Shown: positions 44,301 to 53,774 of the stretch, piece after piece
Layout of the letters: the number at the start of each line of letters is the position of its first letter
How positions within the stretch are numbered: the stretch's first letter is position 1
Assembly (NCBI GenBank): GCA_946965045.2
Contig: OX337239.1
Location: 1,736,001 to 1,800,000 of the forward strand
Length of the DNA: 64,000 nucleotides
Origin: Epithemia pelagica
Taxonomy: Eukaryota; Bacillariophyta; Bacillariophyceae; Surirellales; Surirellaceae
Direction: 5' to 3'
The notes under the pieces: model-generated
The model's database searches: none
What the model saw: only the letters and a program-made list of their open reading frames with translations
What the model was told of the DNA's origin: nothing
Program-made: the position numbers and the translations under genes

Positions 44301-47300
44301 CTTCGTTTCGTCCATAAGCAAGGACAGATCCCGTATAAAATGGATCATCTCCTTGGCGCCCACACAATCTCGAACCTTTTCAGGTTTGCTCTTGGCTAGG
44401 AAGGACAATGCCGGCACTAAGGCCAAGTGCAAGGCAGCGCCGGTAGATGTTAAGGAGGAGGGCGAGTTGCTTCCCATCCACAGAGGAATGTTAAACAAAA
44501 GGCGTTCAAACATTTTTATTTCCAGTGAAGAGCAGTGTTGAGCTGAGGTCAACAGGACAAGGAGAGATTCGACTAGTTCCGTTGCCATCCAATCATTGGC
44601 ACAAAGAGCGGCAAACAAACTCGATGGACGAGGCAGGGTCGACGAGGACGAAGCAATTGGAGAGACGGAACTATTTGGTTTCGGTGCTCCAACACGTTTG
44701 CTTGCCAAAAGCAATTGTTCAATGACATCAATGCCACCACATCGAACCAACTCATGGGCATTTTCGTCATGCCCATGTACAAAGGCTGCCAGTAAGTGAA
44801 ACAAATTTGCCAATACTGACAAGCCATCCCCAACGGCAGCCCCGGTGCCCCCAACTGCAATCATGGATCGAAATAAAGGCACCAGAGCCTGTACTCCTCC
44901 AATACTGGCAATGACATCTTGCGTGCAAACGCTGTTCCACGTGTGTACGTAGTCGTCAAGCTGCACATGAGCTCCCACATGAAGTTCAAAAGCCAAGGAA
45001 TCCATGGCTCGCTGAGGATCCCATACTAGAAACACTTTCGAGCGGAACGCCAGAAGTGTATCGGTTCCGGTCGTGTCTGCTTCGGGGTTATCCGGGTCGT
45101 CAAAATCCAAAGCATACGCAAGTCGGGTAGACTTGAGATAATGGGAAGGGACCACAGAGGGCCGTTTCGCGTGATTTGGGACGCCATTGTTTTCTATCAT
45201 AATGTTGGAATCCTCCTTTTTATGATGTGACTCATTGAGACTTCTTGAAAGCAAGTGGTTGTGACGGACTGTCGTGCGAGTCTCCGTGGATGTAGTGCTC
45301 GTGTTTGTCGAGGTAAGGGCCGGCAAAAACGACGACCTTCGCATAGCAGTTCTACGATGATCTTTCCCTCCAGTGGCTTCATAAATACCCCGAAAGGCGG
45401 CATCTGAAACATTCTCCCGAAATATATACAAGGCGCCCATTTGTCCTTCCAATTGTACAGCTGCTTCAATTTCTAAATTCAAACTCGAATGGGATTGTGA
45501 CGTGGCCGATGACGAAGTAGATGATCGCAATAAGAGGGATGAAGTGGATTCATTGTGGGACTTTGTTTCCACTCGTGGAAAAGGAAGCGGTTGATTGACC
45601 ATAATTTTCCCATCCAACAAGAGGACAAGTTGCTGTCTTGTGGAAAGAGAGAAGACCCCCTTCAGTCGGGATCGTGTATGTCGAACGGCGATATGATACC
45701 AGTTTCTTGGCACCAATACACAACCCGACACGGTCAATTGGTGCGTTGGAGAAGCATGTCCTGAATCGTACACCGACACCACCACGGTATAGGCCCCTGA
45801 TGCTGCTAACGGTTGCAGCGATATTATCCATCCTGCTCCTCGATCTGTTCGTACTGATACGAGATTAACCTTTTGGTGGGCATGTTCGGTCCGAAACCAT
45901 GTTGCCATTCCAAAGTCGTTCCGAAACGGCCAACTAGTTAATCCTCGAATGGCACGTTTCAGTGCCCCTCCTCCATGACTCGGTTGTGGCAGATTGCTGG
46001 AATTTGTGGTGGAGAAGGATGTTTTGCTGCTGGGTTGAGGTGGTTGAAAGGAAAAGAACCATTTGGGTGGCGCCACGACCAAACTACTGTACTGCGTGGC
46101 AAAGGTCAAAGCTCGGACTAGCTCATCTCGGAATCGCACCGCAACAGGTGTATTCGTAGACTGAATCAACGCCAGCCATCTTCTCAACACCAAAGGCGTC
46201 ATACCGGTAATACCCCAAACACCCAACAAATAAATGAGGGATGGAAGGACGTGCGAATAATGTTGTTGATGCTCTTGAAAACTTTGGTTATGATGATGGT
46301 GGTGGCTTTGTGCCTGAGATTGTTTGGATGTGGAAGAATGGAGTGCTGGAAAATGATGTTGTTCCACCTGCGACATGGCAAATTCCACGAGACTCTGGAT
46401 ACAAAACAGAACCGAAGGACGACGACGGAACCTTGTTGCACCATTGGTCGTATCATCATCGTCCTGCTTTCCCTTGTCCCACGTGCCACCACAACACGAC
46501 AATCGTGCAACGTTGTATACTAAATCAGGTTGAGGTGGTTCTTGCGGAATCGGAGCAAACAATCGTGGTGGACCTTGTCGTTGTCTCCGCCGTCGTCGTT
46601 TGGTACGCGGGGATCCCACATGGTGAGTGTATTCATCATCGGATTCGAGAGTAATAAGTCTTGTTAAGATGCGCAAAAAGACCTGGAGAAAGGGAGTTGG
46701 TAATTGCCAAAAAAGAGGTATTTGGGAAGAGGACGATTGTGTGGGTGTTGGTTGAAAGGATTGTTCCACAATTCCGTGACACAAGAGTGCCAATGGTCGT
46801 GCTGGATGGGACGCATGCAACATGGGTTGTTCCGGCCATGGCAGAGGATCTGCTGCAACAGTTTCTGGACTCTGATGAGCATCCCACATGGCTTGCATAT
46901 GCTCCATCGTCAAGGGAGGGGTCGTCCAGTTCTGAAAGAGAGCATGTAAAATGTGCACAAAAGATACCGACGCCATTTCGGAGTCGGAGGGTTCCTTGGA
47001 GCCATGATTGCTAGTAGAACTAGTGCGCCTTTCACGGTTGGTTTGTTCCTCATTCTCGTCCGAGAATACTTTGTGATTTCTCAACAATTGCCATACTTGT
47101 TGGGCATTGAGCTGGATTGTCTCTTTTTTGGACTCATCTGTAGTCACCACCAGGTTGTTGTAACTGCCCGTACTGACATGCCGTTTGGATGGCTGTGGTT
47201 GTCGAGGTGGCAATTCGACAGTACTTCCTCCATCGGAACTGGTCCGCAACCGCGCAGGTCCTCGTCGGACGGTGCCACTGGCAGAAGCAATACTATGTGT

Positions 47301-48785
47301 GGTTGCTGAATTACTAGGCTTGTTGGTTGCCTCTTGTTCGTCTTTAGGTTCGCTGTCCTGGTGTTTCTGTGCCTCCTCGACAATGGCCATTGTGGTTGAT
47401 GTCACTGGATGGTCCGTCCTTATTTCTTCCGTTACAGTGGATTTGTCAGGTTGTTGTTCGTCTTCTTTTGCTTGTGGATTGGACGAGGGTGAGATTCCTT
47501 CGGAAGCGGTTGGTTTCCCATCGTCGCTTGTTTCCACAATCGTCGCCTCGGACATGGAAGACGTGGTATTTGTAGTTTGGCTATTGTTGGATTGCAAAGA
47601 GGTTTGGTTTCGTGTGGTTGGATAGTAGTAAGTGTTCATGGCGGTTCCTACGGCAGGATTTGCGGTGGTGGAAGAGGAGACGGAGGATCGCATCGATGCC
47701 CAGGAGGTGGAGGATTCTCTTCGACTGGATGACAAGGACGATCGTTGTTGTCGACCAATGACTTCCGATTCGGCTACACTCATGCGCCTTCGTCCGTATT
47801 TGCCACTTGGCGAAATGGCCACAGGAAACGGTGCAGATGGAGGAGAAATCACAGTCTTGGTTGGGGAAGAGGTGTCGCCGGCGGTCGCCGGATGGGATGA
47901 TGAAGAGTTGTTTGTTGTTTGAGAGGATTCCAACACCATCGAATCTCCACTGGCACTAGATGTGATACTGTCAAGTGGCTGTGCTGCTCGACTACTGCTA
48001 CCACCACCGCTCTTGTTGCCAAGGCGCGGTGGAGAAGAAGAAGACGAAGTGGAGGCGAGTAACGTCAAAACTTCCATGGATGCTTCTTCCATGTATCGAT
48101 CACTCGAGCATGACATTCGATTGCGAAGATAGGTATCTGAAGAAACGTTGAGCCCACTGTCTTCTGAAGAACCACTGCTGCTACTCAGAAAGGAATCTCT
48201 TCGAGCATGTACATCTTCCTGATAATGTCGGGGATTGAGGTCGTTGTTATCAACAACGTGATCTTCGTCCTGGCTGTTGGGCTGCCGTAACTGGGAATAC
48301 GTAGCTTCTTGTGATTGTTGTTGTGTTGGATAAGAGGACAAAGTACTGGGTGGCAGCAACATGGACGTCATGGAGGGAATCATGGAGGCAACCATTTCAT
48401 TCAAGGACGACGACGATGTTACGCGTCCAGACGACTGGTTATTGTTTCGGCTTTCCTCGCTGTTTTGATTCATGGACCATGGTGGTAAGGAAAATGATGT
48501 AGGAGGTGGAGATGGATGCCGTCCCACCAAAACTGGTGTCGAATGTAAGGGTTGATTTCGATCCAACATGACACCATCGTCCACGGCACTTGTAGTTGCT
48601 GTTGTTGTCGATTTTGCGTTGGGAGGAGAGGAAAACGATGGAATCAACCCTGCATCATCAGTGCTTCCATGTTGTCCTCCGTCTTTGCGAAGAAAAGACG
48701 AGGAGGAGGGAGAATCGTTCTTGTCGTTGTCTTCTTCCTGGTGGCTCCCTCCCGGAGGATTCAGGAGAGGAGGATTCCGTCGCAT
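38316..48785 (-). CDS. Giant BEACH-domain protein (neurobeachin/LvsA type)
   Basis: One uninterrupted frame of 3489 residues from ATG 48785. Residues 1-560 are Ser/Thr/Gln-rich and probably disordered. A concanavalin-like/laminin-G-type domain lies near 940-1130 (FGMATWFRTEH, VSVRTDRGAGWIISLQ). A long helical, armadillo-like region follows, with acidic stretches near 2480-2590. The PH-BEACH domain is near 2600-2735 (VIVKLQTYIEGNVLLTSHHLYF-type strand). BEACH covers about 2765-3050, with TNFEYLMALN starting around 2786 and FPWVLAEY. C-terminal WD40 repeats fill about 3100-3489 (GHQGPIHCLAMSNDGFMLTGGKD). Family members act in vesicle traffic, lysosome-related organelles and contractile vacuole or cytokinesis functions. 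Domain order matches the neurobeachin/LRBA/LvsA class. Confidence 0.9.
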   Translation of the reverse strand: MRRNPPLLNPPGGSHQEEDNDKNDSPSSSSFLRKDGGQHGSTDDAGLIPSFSSPPNAKSTTTATTSAVDDGVMLDRNQPLHSTPVLVGRHPSPPPTSFSLPPWSMNQNSEESRNNNQSSGRVTSSSSLNEMVASMIPSMTSMLLPPSTLSSYPTQQQSQEATYSQLRQPNSQDEDHVVDNNDLNPRHYQEDVHARRDSFLSSSSGSSEDSGLNVSSDTYLRNRMSCSSDRYMEEASMEVLTLLASTSSSSSPPRLGNKSGGGSSSRAAQPLDSITSSASGDSMVLESSQTTNNSSSSHPATAGDTSSPTKTVISPPSAPFPVAISPSGKYGRRRMSVAESEVIGRQQRSSLSSSRRESSTSWASMRSSVSSSTTANPAVGTAMNTYYYPTTRNQTSLQSNNSQTTNTTSSMSEATIVETSDDGKPTASEGISPSSNPQAKEDEQQPDKSTVTEEIRTDHPVTSTTMAIVEEAQKHQDSEPKDEQEATNKPSNSATTHSIASASGTVRRGPARLRTSSDGGSTVELPPRQPQPSKRHVSTGSYNNLVVTTDESKKETIQLNAQQVWQLLRNHKVFSDENEEQTNRERRTSSTSNHGSKEPSDSEMASVSFVHILHALFQNWTTPPLTMEHMQAMWDAHQSPETVAADPLPWPEQPMLHASHPARPLALLCHGIVEQSFQPTPTQSSSSQIPLFWQLPTPFLQVFLRILTRLITLESDDEYTHHVGSPRTKRRRRRQRQGPPRLFAPIPQEPPQPDLVYNVARLSCCGGTWDKGKQDDDDTTNGATRFRRRPSVLFCIQSLVEFAMSQVEQHHFPALHSSTSKQSQAQSHHHHHNQSFQEHQQHYSHVLPSLIYLLGVWGITGMTPLVLRRWLALIQSTNTPVAVRFRDELVRALTFATQYSSLVVAPPKWFFSFQPPQPSSKTSFSTTNSSNLPQPSHGGGALKRAIRGLTSWPFRNDFGMATWFRTEHAHQKVNLVSVRTDRGAGWIISLQPLAASGAYTVVVSVYDSGHASPTHQLTVSGCVLVPRNWYHIAVRHTRSRLKGVFSLSTRQQLVLLLDGKIMVNQPLPFPRVETKSHNESTSSLLLRSSTSSSATSQSHSSLNLEIEAAVQLEGQMGALYIFRENVSDAAFRGIYEATGGKDHRRTAMRRSSFLPALTSTNTSTTSTETRTTVRHNHLLSRSLNESHHKKEDSNIMIENNGVPNHAKRPSVVPSHYLKSTRLAYALDFDDPDNPEADTTGTDTLLAFRSKVFLVWDPQRAMDSLAFELHVGAHVQLDDYVHTWNSVCTQDVIASIGGVQALVPLFRSMIAVGGTGAAVGDGLSVLANLFHLLAAFVHGHDENAHELVRCGGIDVIEQLLLASKRVGAPKPNSSVSPIASSSSTLPRPSSLFAALCANDWMATELVESLLVLLTSAQHCSSLEIKMFERLLFNIPLWMGSNSPSSLTSTGAALHLALVPALSFLAKSKPEKVRDCVGAKEMIHFIRDLSLLMDETKSNENDGHIMNRFLHGIDSENDEGGDMMDGCSPLTLRERRHVRRIVLGMIFEILISGTTSRDLGPLLRFISGNMTTQGVSPSETTREPSLRHQIQLELCTMLLLLLQLTPPVPGLMESFAQCCGSVQGGVGWILSVMVKPADEKMMALGIRCVFAYLRSSTKGDDHPISLHNAIHHTSQNHEDANPVSTAEAASLKTVALASSTVASFAKGLASMGPGARASMVLFPSKLTARVVWKLMWNFLKTHRFILGPNVRSALLYCMSDSHRAMAESMLSSSYMANKLVIHGGEEQAEMSGCWFSYDMASSMLQQSGSIVGRSLQNKIAIATVLRLLRHLPAQTTHQWLIDLLSLLKANRKSVALVSSVEDWQSSLFHLVSVTVEELSTKAASTETKGNESSDSDEVSERRSPDIGGVSERLDLSLELYGTLLGHLLREGGEKALDAVEHTASLQRVCANGQVVLLLVLSVLCADLFDHGTLLEVGSLTAEDWKDVDLEQDSLLLKQSAKLVTDAILSNGTEGLDMAAAVKSWRSLRHLAEVVVAVVSKSGLGVVDLFAYNKHRASAIDSLSGGLHGIRLPDTRLKGTTSAQYANMLRAVGVTSAALTDGESSHEGRQEIDRRLCVTLSAQVLTLLDAFIFPESLDTSLPASQLHGLALVRNSEPRLGAAQGPLIASAIRLSFLLTSALEPCSVRMLQCVSRLRCLVQWALDLIRESSSLSSPIEEPEEKIASLDRMLLAVVLHCHRTLGRCAALLSELDGSSVEYFGSKDAQKKHYRRLLRVALELRDVVTTTYRGRNAAIRKAMSTEAVEELRSSLEASGRSSSREAALKEFLSSAWVTRFQDVEIRGDISVPEQVSMDTITLSATESDDVQLGISSVERLANESMLVQADFEKALDVAFEGYLETQRKWADTENVWYLEHDGDTTIKKLSEKYENDVADLVKEVTFRRHTGDIRWNSIHRSVVSSWSPASHWKLAEFTDRVGRRTLLVPNRNFSSHIESAYDSEKGGSTAEHTASPRGDNELTDLIRRNSEAFAMNENKVDDDDLLLHSSDGESTTDVESSSCEADDSVGSVENDDIPENTETEHYEEEWDKIDSEEIEHVDAQGDVDGWARAFAWSENESVVARFEPVMIVKLQTYIEGNVLLTSHHLYFKSTGGEMDVMTKSSVEGGPSETFLGETKDRRWHLSRLSEIHGRRYLLRQQAIELFFCDGQELFLNFLRGSKERDRFHAKLRNNCKVRCMTNGKSRSFRRKSDSNVCSISYVQLPLLWSPKSLNPRTVFRKSKLTELWRKRKITNFEYLMALNRMSGRSFNDITQYPVFPWVLAEYSGKTIDLRDSRVFRDLSKPIGALNPDRLAQLLERFKDLELFGFPEAERFLYGSHYSSPGVVLHLMIRQEPFTTMSIALQSGRFDCPDRLFFDLAASWDGCLTSTSDMKELVPEVFSLPEMFQNTNKFPLGKTQTGLDIDDVRLPPWANGSAFEFVRIQRLALESEYVSQNLHHWIDLVFGYKQRGEEAEAAHNVFHHLSYEGSVDLDKITDEVDRTAAESHIQNFGQTPSQLLQSSPHPERYLQEECWKPLIHDIRSAKKLRSHTPSKQFGNMSSEYARGAVVKIHALSDSVVAVYGDMSIGSYRFYPCYKHNRLRMDRLRPLSRRELSVARDAIKRGSLVPPDELTNSDFFLTNLSFALTIGGRTWEELRRTAVLQSGRLMSGSETTIASAEASAILISCGYWDGTVKAHSSESLKILASENGGHQGPIHCLAMSNDGFMLTGGKDCTCRIWLVDHPEMSTAMMDEYVQTALGGSHGSETPLVCCHVLWGHETPVLCVDLDSDMDVAVSGSRLGLVCVHTVRRGEFVRSFSPPTLATESSSYVSVVKLSLDHSGSGAMIIHMADRGLHTFTVNGMRLASVDACESLNDMRICAYGEMVVTGGDSGKVTVRQVSDLSVISSIDLSKHGPIRCITLTPEELNPVNQFLFVGSDDGSVTVVDRDPNSLDDVQE

Positions 48786-49337
48786 GTTTTAATCTTCTTG
48801 CCAAGTACAGTCACTATTCCTTGAAGCAAGCCCTCTCTTCTTGTCGCGAAATCAATGAGAAACGCTTCTGATTCTTGGTGTTGTCTTGACAGTGCAAACG
48901 CCACAATATCTGTTGTCTGGGGAATGCTTTCCCAACTCCCACCGTCGTGTGTCGTGTCATGGCCGCTCCACCAAACCCATGAAACGGAAGCTTCGAAAAC
49001 GATGCGTTTGATTCCATCTTCAAACGCTGAAAAGTAGGCTTTTGTTTCATATATTATTCAGTTTATTTTGTACACCTCATCCTTGATACCGAGCTCGATA
49101 TGTCATATGTCCGCTTTCTCCACAATGTTATGCAGCTCACGGTGGCGTCTGTCCTCCGTCAGAGTAGAACTATTCCACCTACCTGGTAAAATTTCTTATC
49201 AAAATAGGATAATATCAATACGCAGCATTATGCCATTTTATTTCCGAAAAAAGCGTCGCTTCAAGAAAGGTAGTAGTGAACGTGCACAAAACTTAGAGAT
49301 ACCAAAATTTTTACCACGTGATGGAACTTGGACGACT
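48786..49337. other. Intergenic, no gene recognised
   Basis: Upstream region of the BEACH gene and 3' flank of the next minus-strand gene. The plus frame 49068-49610 overlaps the real minus-strand gene antisense. Confidence 0.4.
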
Positions 49338-50372
49338 TCAGCCCTTAGCCTTTTGTTCTGGATGAACTTGGAGAGCATGAGCCTGTCCCAAAGCTTGGGC
49401 AAACCGTTTAGCGGGCTGTGCAATGAACTGGCACTTGTCCGACAATCGTTGTGCCCGCTCCAGTGTGTATCCTTTGGTCTGAACTTGACGATTGTATTCC
49501 ATCACCAATTCCAATCGTTTCGCACGACGCAACTCTTTGTCATGGACCATTTCGGGTACCAAAGAATCCAATACCAACCGTTCCTGACCCGTATAGGCTC
49601 CGCAGTCTAGGACGACCTCTTTCAAGGCTTGAATACGAGCCGTGGACAAGTTTTTGCCCATACAACAATCACGATACAACAGAGCCAAACAGTAAATCAC
49701 CTCCTCTGACAATCGGTCTTGTTGTTCTCGTGACAGAAGCATTTGGTGATAGTCTTGTTCTAGAAGGTCGTCTTTGTGGTACCATTGAAGCTGTTGTTCC
49801 TCGATGGTCAATGTAGGAAGGGTACGGGGATGAACAGTGTTGTTGCACTCTCTAATCTGCAGCCGTTTTGGGCTCTGGGGAGGGAGGACTGATATTGAGT
49901 CTACCAATTCGGATAAGTTTCCGTCCGGTGAACATGTGCGAACAGCCAGACAACTCTTGAGAGGACGAAGGTGTACGGCATGACATGTTCCTGTTGATCC
50001 TCGCTTGGGCTGTCTCGTTGTTGTCTTCTGGCTGTGCTGCCGAAATAGCGAAAAAGCAGCATGCTGAGGTAGCCGTCGGTCTGTACCAAGCGATGCGCGA
50101 CGAGGACCCTGTTCCGGTTGTTGTTGTTCTTCGTGGATGTTTTGCAAACAACACGAGGAACTAGACTCCAGGACAGGTTCTGCCGTACAGCAGAAGTCCT
50201 CAGATGTTTCGATCAGAGAAGTGTTGGTCGAAGAGGAGGTGGAACATGTCTCGGTGGTCCACGACGATTCGATCGAATCTGTATCAGCCTTGCCCTGCTT
50301 GGTTCGACCGGTAGTTTTGGCTTTCTTTCGTTTCTTGTTCACAACGCTGTTCTTCTTGATAAAGAACAACAT
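49338..50372 (-). CDS. Diatom-type conserved protein, paralogue A
   Basis: Single exon, 344 residues from ATG 50372. The first 160 residues are basic then Ser/Cys/Gln-rich. The conserved part starts at QLQWYHKDD and ends in an Arg/Gln-rich helical region (GAYTGQERLVL...RRAKRLELVMEYNRQVQ...GYTLERAQRLSDKC...AKRFAQALGQAHAL). It shares this layout with the gene at 54458-55279: WY(H/T)xxD motif, a Cys-Cys element, a G-x-E-x2-V segment and a terminal A-x-x-FA-x-x-x-x-QA. I recall many diatom genomes holding such proteins, without known function. DGAT1 lies between the two copies. Confidence 0.6.
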   Translation of the reverse strand: MLFFIKKNSVVNKKRKKAKTTGRTKQGKADTDSIESSWTTETCSTSSSTNTSLIETSEDFCCTAEPVLESSSSCCLQNIHEEQQQPEQGPRRASLGTDRRLPQHAAFSLFRQHSQKTTTRQPKRGSTGTCHAVHLRPLKSCLAVRTCSPDGNLSELVDSISVLPPQSPKRLQIRECNNTVHPRTLPTLTIEEQQLQWYHKDDLLEQDYHQMLLSREQQDRLSEEVIYCLALLYRDCCMGKNLSTARIQALKEVVLDCGAYTGQERLVLDSLVPEMVHDKELRRAKRLELVMEYNRQVQTKGYTLERAQRLSDKCQFIAQPAKRFAQALGQAHALQVHPEQKAKG

Positions 50373-51452
50373 GGTATATCCTTTGCTAATGTTGAACGAC
50401 AGAAAGGAAATTGTGGGTCTTCTCTAACCTCTCTTTTCGATCGGTATGGCTGTTGATTGTTGATCGCGTATGGCGATGCTGGGCATGCAGAGTTAAGAAG
50501 ATGATAATCACCGGTCACCGACAAACGACACTGTTCGGTAATACTCAATTCTTTGCGCTCGTTGAAGGATTGGGGTATTCCCTAATGGCTGTCTTTCGAT
50601 TTCCTTTCCGACTAATAACAAGGGGTGTGATATATCCTCCATGCGTCCGCTTTCCGCGTTGTGGTGCAGTCTTCTCGACGCTCATGATGTGATGCGCCGT
50701 CTCAAGTAGGGAATCGGGAACCACGACATTCGAAAGATTTAGCATCGAATAACCATAAGTGGACCGGTTTGGTCACGAATATAGTTGCGAGGGGAAATTC
50801 TCATACACAGTTCGACTTTTGCGAGACACACATAACGTTGAAGTCGAGAATGCTCGAGTACATTCTTCGAAAGATCAAGGATGAACTAGTATTGCCCATA
50901 CATGAGTAGGCATAAGTATTTCTTTTGGAGAGATTTGGCAATAAGATAACGGTTACCGTTAATGGTCCAAACAATGATATTCCCGATCCCAGTCACACTT
51001 TTGTTTTTGGGAGAATACCAAAAACTACCAGTAAAAGAGTACTAGAAAATATTGAAAACCCATATTCACTAATCCAATTCCCGATTCCCAGTTCCCTCTG
51101 GTCAAAGACCAAACAAACAACGAATACTAAATACTACCCGTATCTGATACTCCTATCTCGCATCTTGTCTCTACGGACAGCAAACGAGAGACACAAGTAT
51201 TGATAGACAACGCCTAACCGCCTGCTGTTGCCATTGTCGCTCTTCTGGAAAGTCTTTTTCCCTCGTTGCATGGTGACTACCAGTTGCCAACCCCAATTGC
51301 GCTGTCGTGCTCGCTGACATGACTACATTGCTCACTGCTCACATAAAACCATCTGGTCATTCCTGTAGGAGAAGGAGAATTTGAGAAAGAATACAATGAT
51401 TCACTAGGTGGATCCTCCTTTACACGGAAACAAAAACGAGATTTGATCGACG
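50373..51452. other. Intergenic, no gene recognised
   Basis: About 1.1 kb upstream of paralogue A and downstream of DGAT1. Frames here start at TTG/CTG and are short. Includes the word CCCGATTCCCAGT near 50985 and again near 51083 (approximate). Confidence 0.35.
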
Positions 51453-53774
51453 CTATAAGTCCGGTTGCATCCTGCTTCGTTGATGGTATTGGTAGTCGAC
51501 CGTGTACATGAGTACTGCCATGGGTTGACCAACGACGCAAAAGGAGACCCAAAATATGAAATTCCCGATGGAGCTACCAGGAAATCTCTGGTACAGATAT
51601 TTGGTCACTGCCACCAAGGGAATCTGCAAAAGCATTCCAAGAAAGGACCAGGGTCGTACCATGTGAAATGGAACAGACACGAGCAATTCGTGTACAATAG
51701 CCGACAGTAGGAACACTGTGAAGGAAGCAGCGGCTTTGCCCATTTTCAAACGAATACAGGGAAAGTAAACATGTCGCACCAACCAATAGTGAACGGGCAT
51801 ATTCCACAACCTCCAGAATGCACTAGCCGTAGCCGAGTTCCACCAGTCACCATAAAAGACGCGATCCCCGAATCGCAACAGTTCTGCCCAAAGGTTTAGA
51901 TAGAGATGAAAGTAGCCATAAAACGTCAGAAGCCATAGGTAGGTGCTCGCAATAGAAAGTTTCAGCCAGTATTCAGCAAAAATATGAAGTGTGAAATTGC
52001 CTTGTGCTTCTTCCAGATCTCGCAAGAGACCGTTCAGGACTGGATTCACCACCTGTGCAATCAAAAAGGCACCCAGCACGGAGACACCCAGCATGCGAGT
52101 TAAAATCGTTGCAATCTTCCACCATCTCACTCTAGGAAACTTTGGGAATGCAATTTGATAGGTGAGCGTTGGTGCACACCAGAAGTAGATGATATTACCA
52201 AGTGTAACATTCTCTGGGTAGGTTAAGTTGGCTTCGGCCAAATCCAAATCTTGGACCATTCGTCTAGGTGCCTGAAGCGTGTCCACGTGACCTTCGGTGT
52301 GGCGATAGTCCTCGTTTGCTTGTGCATAGGAGATTAATTTCAAGCACGTGATGGTGGCGTGAAATAAAAGAATACCTCCCGTAACAGGGCTATCAATCAA
52401 CGTCCATACAACCACCACGGGCACACCCAAAGCTGTAATGGCATTCAAGTAGTGCAGACACATACCTAGAGTCTCGTCAATCATTTGTGGTTTTCGACCA
52501 AGCATCCATTCCACCGCAAATGCCAGAGTGACAAAGCCAAGCTGGAAGAGAAATGCCGTGATAAAGGGAAAGTGCTGCCATGGATCACCCTTCCAGTTCG
52601 ACGAGTCTTCAATTCTAGCCATTGCCTGTGTCAATACCAAACCATGGTTTCGAATGGTATCCAGTAAAAGGCGAAAATTGGAAACAATCAAGATCAAAAA
52701 GCCAAGGTTTAAGAAACCACGAAAGTTTTGTGTTTTTGCGTCGGGACTTAGGAGCGACGGTTCTGCCGATCGATGCATCGGTTTGGAAGCTGGGTAATTT
52801 CTCTTGGACCGAGCTTCCGCCTTGTCCAGATCCGCATTCGCGGATACGGTTATAAAATTCTTCTTGCTGTGAGGGATGCAATTGAGTTTTCGTGCAAAAG
52901 AGGGAACGGAGGGCATGCGTTGACTCAGCGCCAGAGGTTTGGCAGGTGGTGCAAAGTACAAGGCCGACAAAGTCTCGTTCCTCGATTCTGGCATGGCCTT
53001 GGCCATGGTCGCTTCCTCCTCTCTTCGTCTTGTTTGTTCCGCCGCACGATCTGCTTCGTCTTGTAAAAATTCATCCGTTTCGCAATAGGCACAAGTTTTG
53101 GAAATGAGCTGCATCCATTGCGACTTCTCTGCTGACGATAAAGTGGAAAATCGCAACAAGGGAACAATCACTTCTTCCGTCGTTTCGTCATTGACATCTG
53201 CTTCATCGGGTCGTTCGTACACAGAAAAGACAAAAAAATACGCTCCAGGTTCATCCAATGGAGGCTGTTCATCCTCGTCCTTTTCCTGCTGTCCATCATT
53301 TCGTTGTCGTCGTTGTTGTCTTGATGGCTTCCATACATGACGACGGTTTCGTTTCCATCCATCGTCGCGGACAGCACACCCTCTGAGTGTCAAGGTATAA
53401 CGGGGAGAAGCTGTCTCGGTATGGGATCCAAAATAGGACAGACGACCATCTTCCAGTACCACAAAACGAAGCCCCCATTTGGATCCACCCCATCCAATAG
53501 ATCGATCAGCCCACTTGAATAAATAACCGCGTTTGTGAAGGGACGGTGAAATGCTTATCCGTGGTGATTCTTGTTCTCGTGGTGGTGGTTGTTTTGGTTC
53601 ATGATCATTGGAGGTGTGTTCCACGAGACGATCAAAATGTTCGGTGTCATCTCGTTCTGTATCCTCATGAGGATTTCCATACTGAACCACATGTTCGGAC
53701 TCCTCGCTGCGCCATCGTGGATCCATGCCTTGGTGGAGAAACATCCTGTTGCTGTTGGTATTCTTTGCTTCCAT
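51453..53774 (-). CDS. DGAT1: DGAT1-type acyl-CoA:diacylglycerol acyltransferase with N-terminal PH domain
   Basis: ATG 53774 gives 773 residues; the frame is open to a GTG at 53792. Residues about 80-240 form a PH domain (KRGYLFKWADRSIGWGGSKWGLRFVVLEDGRLSYF, seen in part, with a Trp-containing C-terminal helix AEKSQWMQLISKTC). A charged linker precedes the MBOAT membrane part (about 355-765). Its marks are FYGDWWNSA beginning at F640, WRLWNMPVHYW and the catalytic His H695 in AIVHELLVSVPFH. The enzyme makes triacylglycerol from diacylglycerol and acyl-CoA in the ER. PH-DGAT1 fusions are known from diatoms. It lies between the two copies of the conserved WY-motif protein. Confidence 0.88.
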   Translation of the reverse strand: MEAKNTNSNRMFLHQGMDPRWRSEESEHVVQYGNPHEDTERDDTEHFDRLVEHTSNDHEPKQPPPREQESPRISISPSLHKRGYLFKWADRSIGWGGSKWGLRFVVLEDGRLSYFGSHTETASPRYTLTLRGCAVRDDGWKRNRRHVWKPSRQQRRQRNDGQQEKDEDEQPPLDEPGAYFFVFSVYERPDEADVNDETTEEVIVPLLRFSTLSSAEKSQWMQLISKTCAYCETDEFLQDEADRAAEQTRRREEEATMAKAMPESRNETLSALYFAPPAKPLALSQRMPSVPSFARKLNCIPHSKKNFITVSANADLDKAEARSKRNYPASKPMHRSAEPSLLSPDAKTQNFRGFLNLGFLILIVSNFRLLLDTIRNHGLVLTQAMARIEDSSNWKGDPWQHFPFITAFLFQLGFVTLAFAVEWMLGRKPQMIDETLGMCLHYLNAITALGVPVVVVWTLIDSPVTGGILLFHATITCLKLISYAQANEDYRHTEGHVDTLQAPRRMVQDLDLAEANLTYPENVTLGNIIYFWCAPTLTYQIAFPKFPRVRWWKIATILTRMLGVSVLGAFLIAQVVNPVLNGLLRDLEEAQGNFTLHIFAEYWLKLSIASTYLWLLTFYGYFHLYLNLWAELLRFGDRVFYGDWWNSATASAFWRLWNMPVHYWLVRHVYFPCIRLKMGKAAASFTVFLLSAIVHELLVSVPFHMVRPWSFLGMLLQIPLVAVTKYLYQRFPGSSIGNFIFWVSFCVVGQPMAVLMYTVDYQYHQRSRMQPDL

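Noticed and set aside
49068-49610. 180-codon plus-strand frame
   Set aside because: Antisense to paralogue A and begins at TTG.
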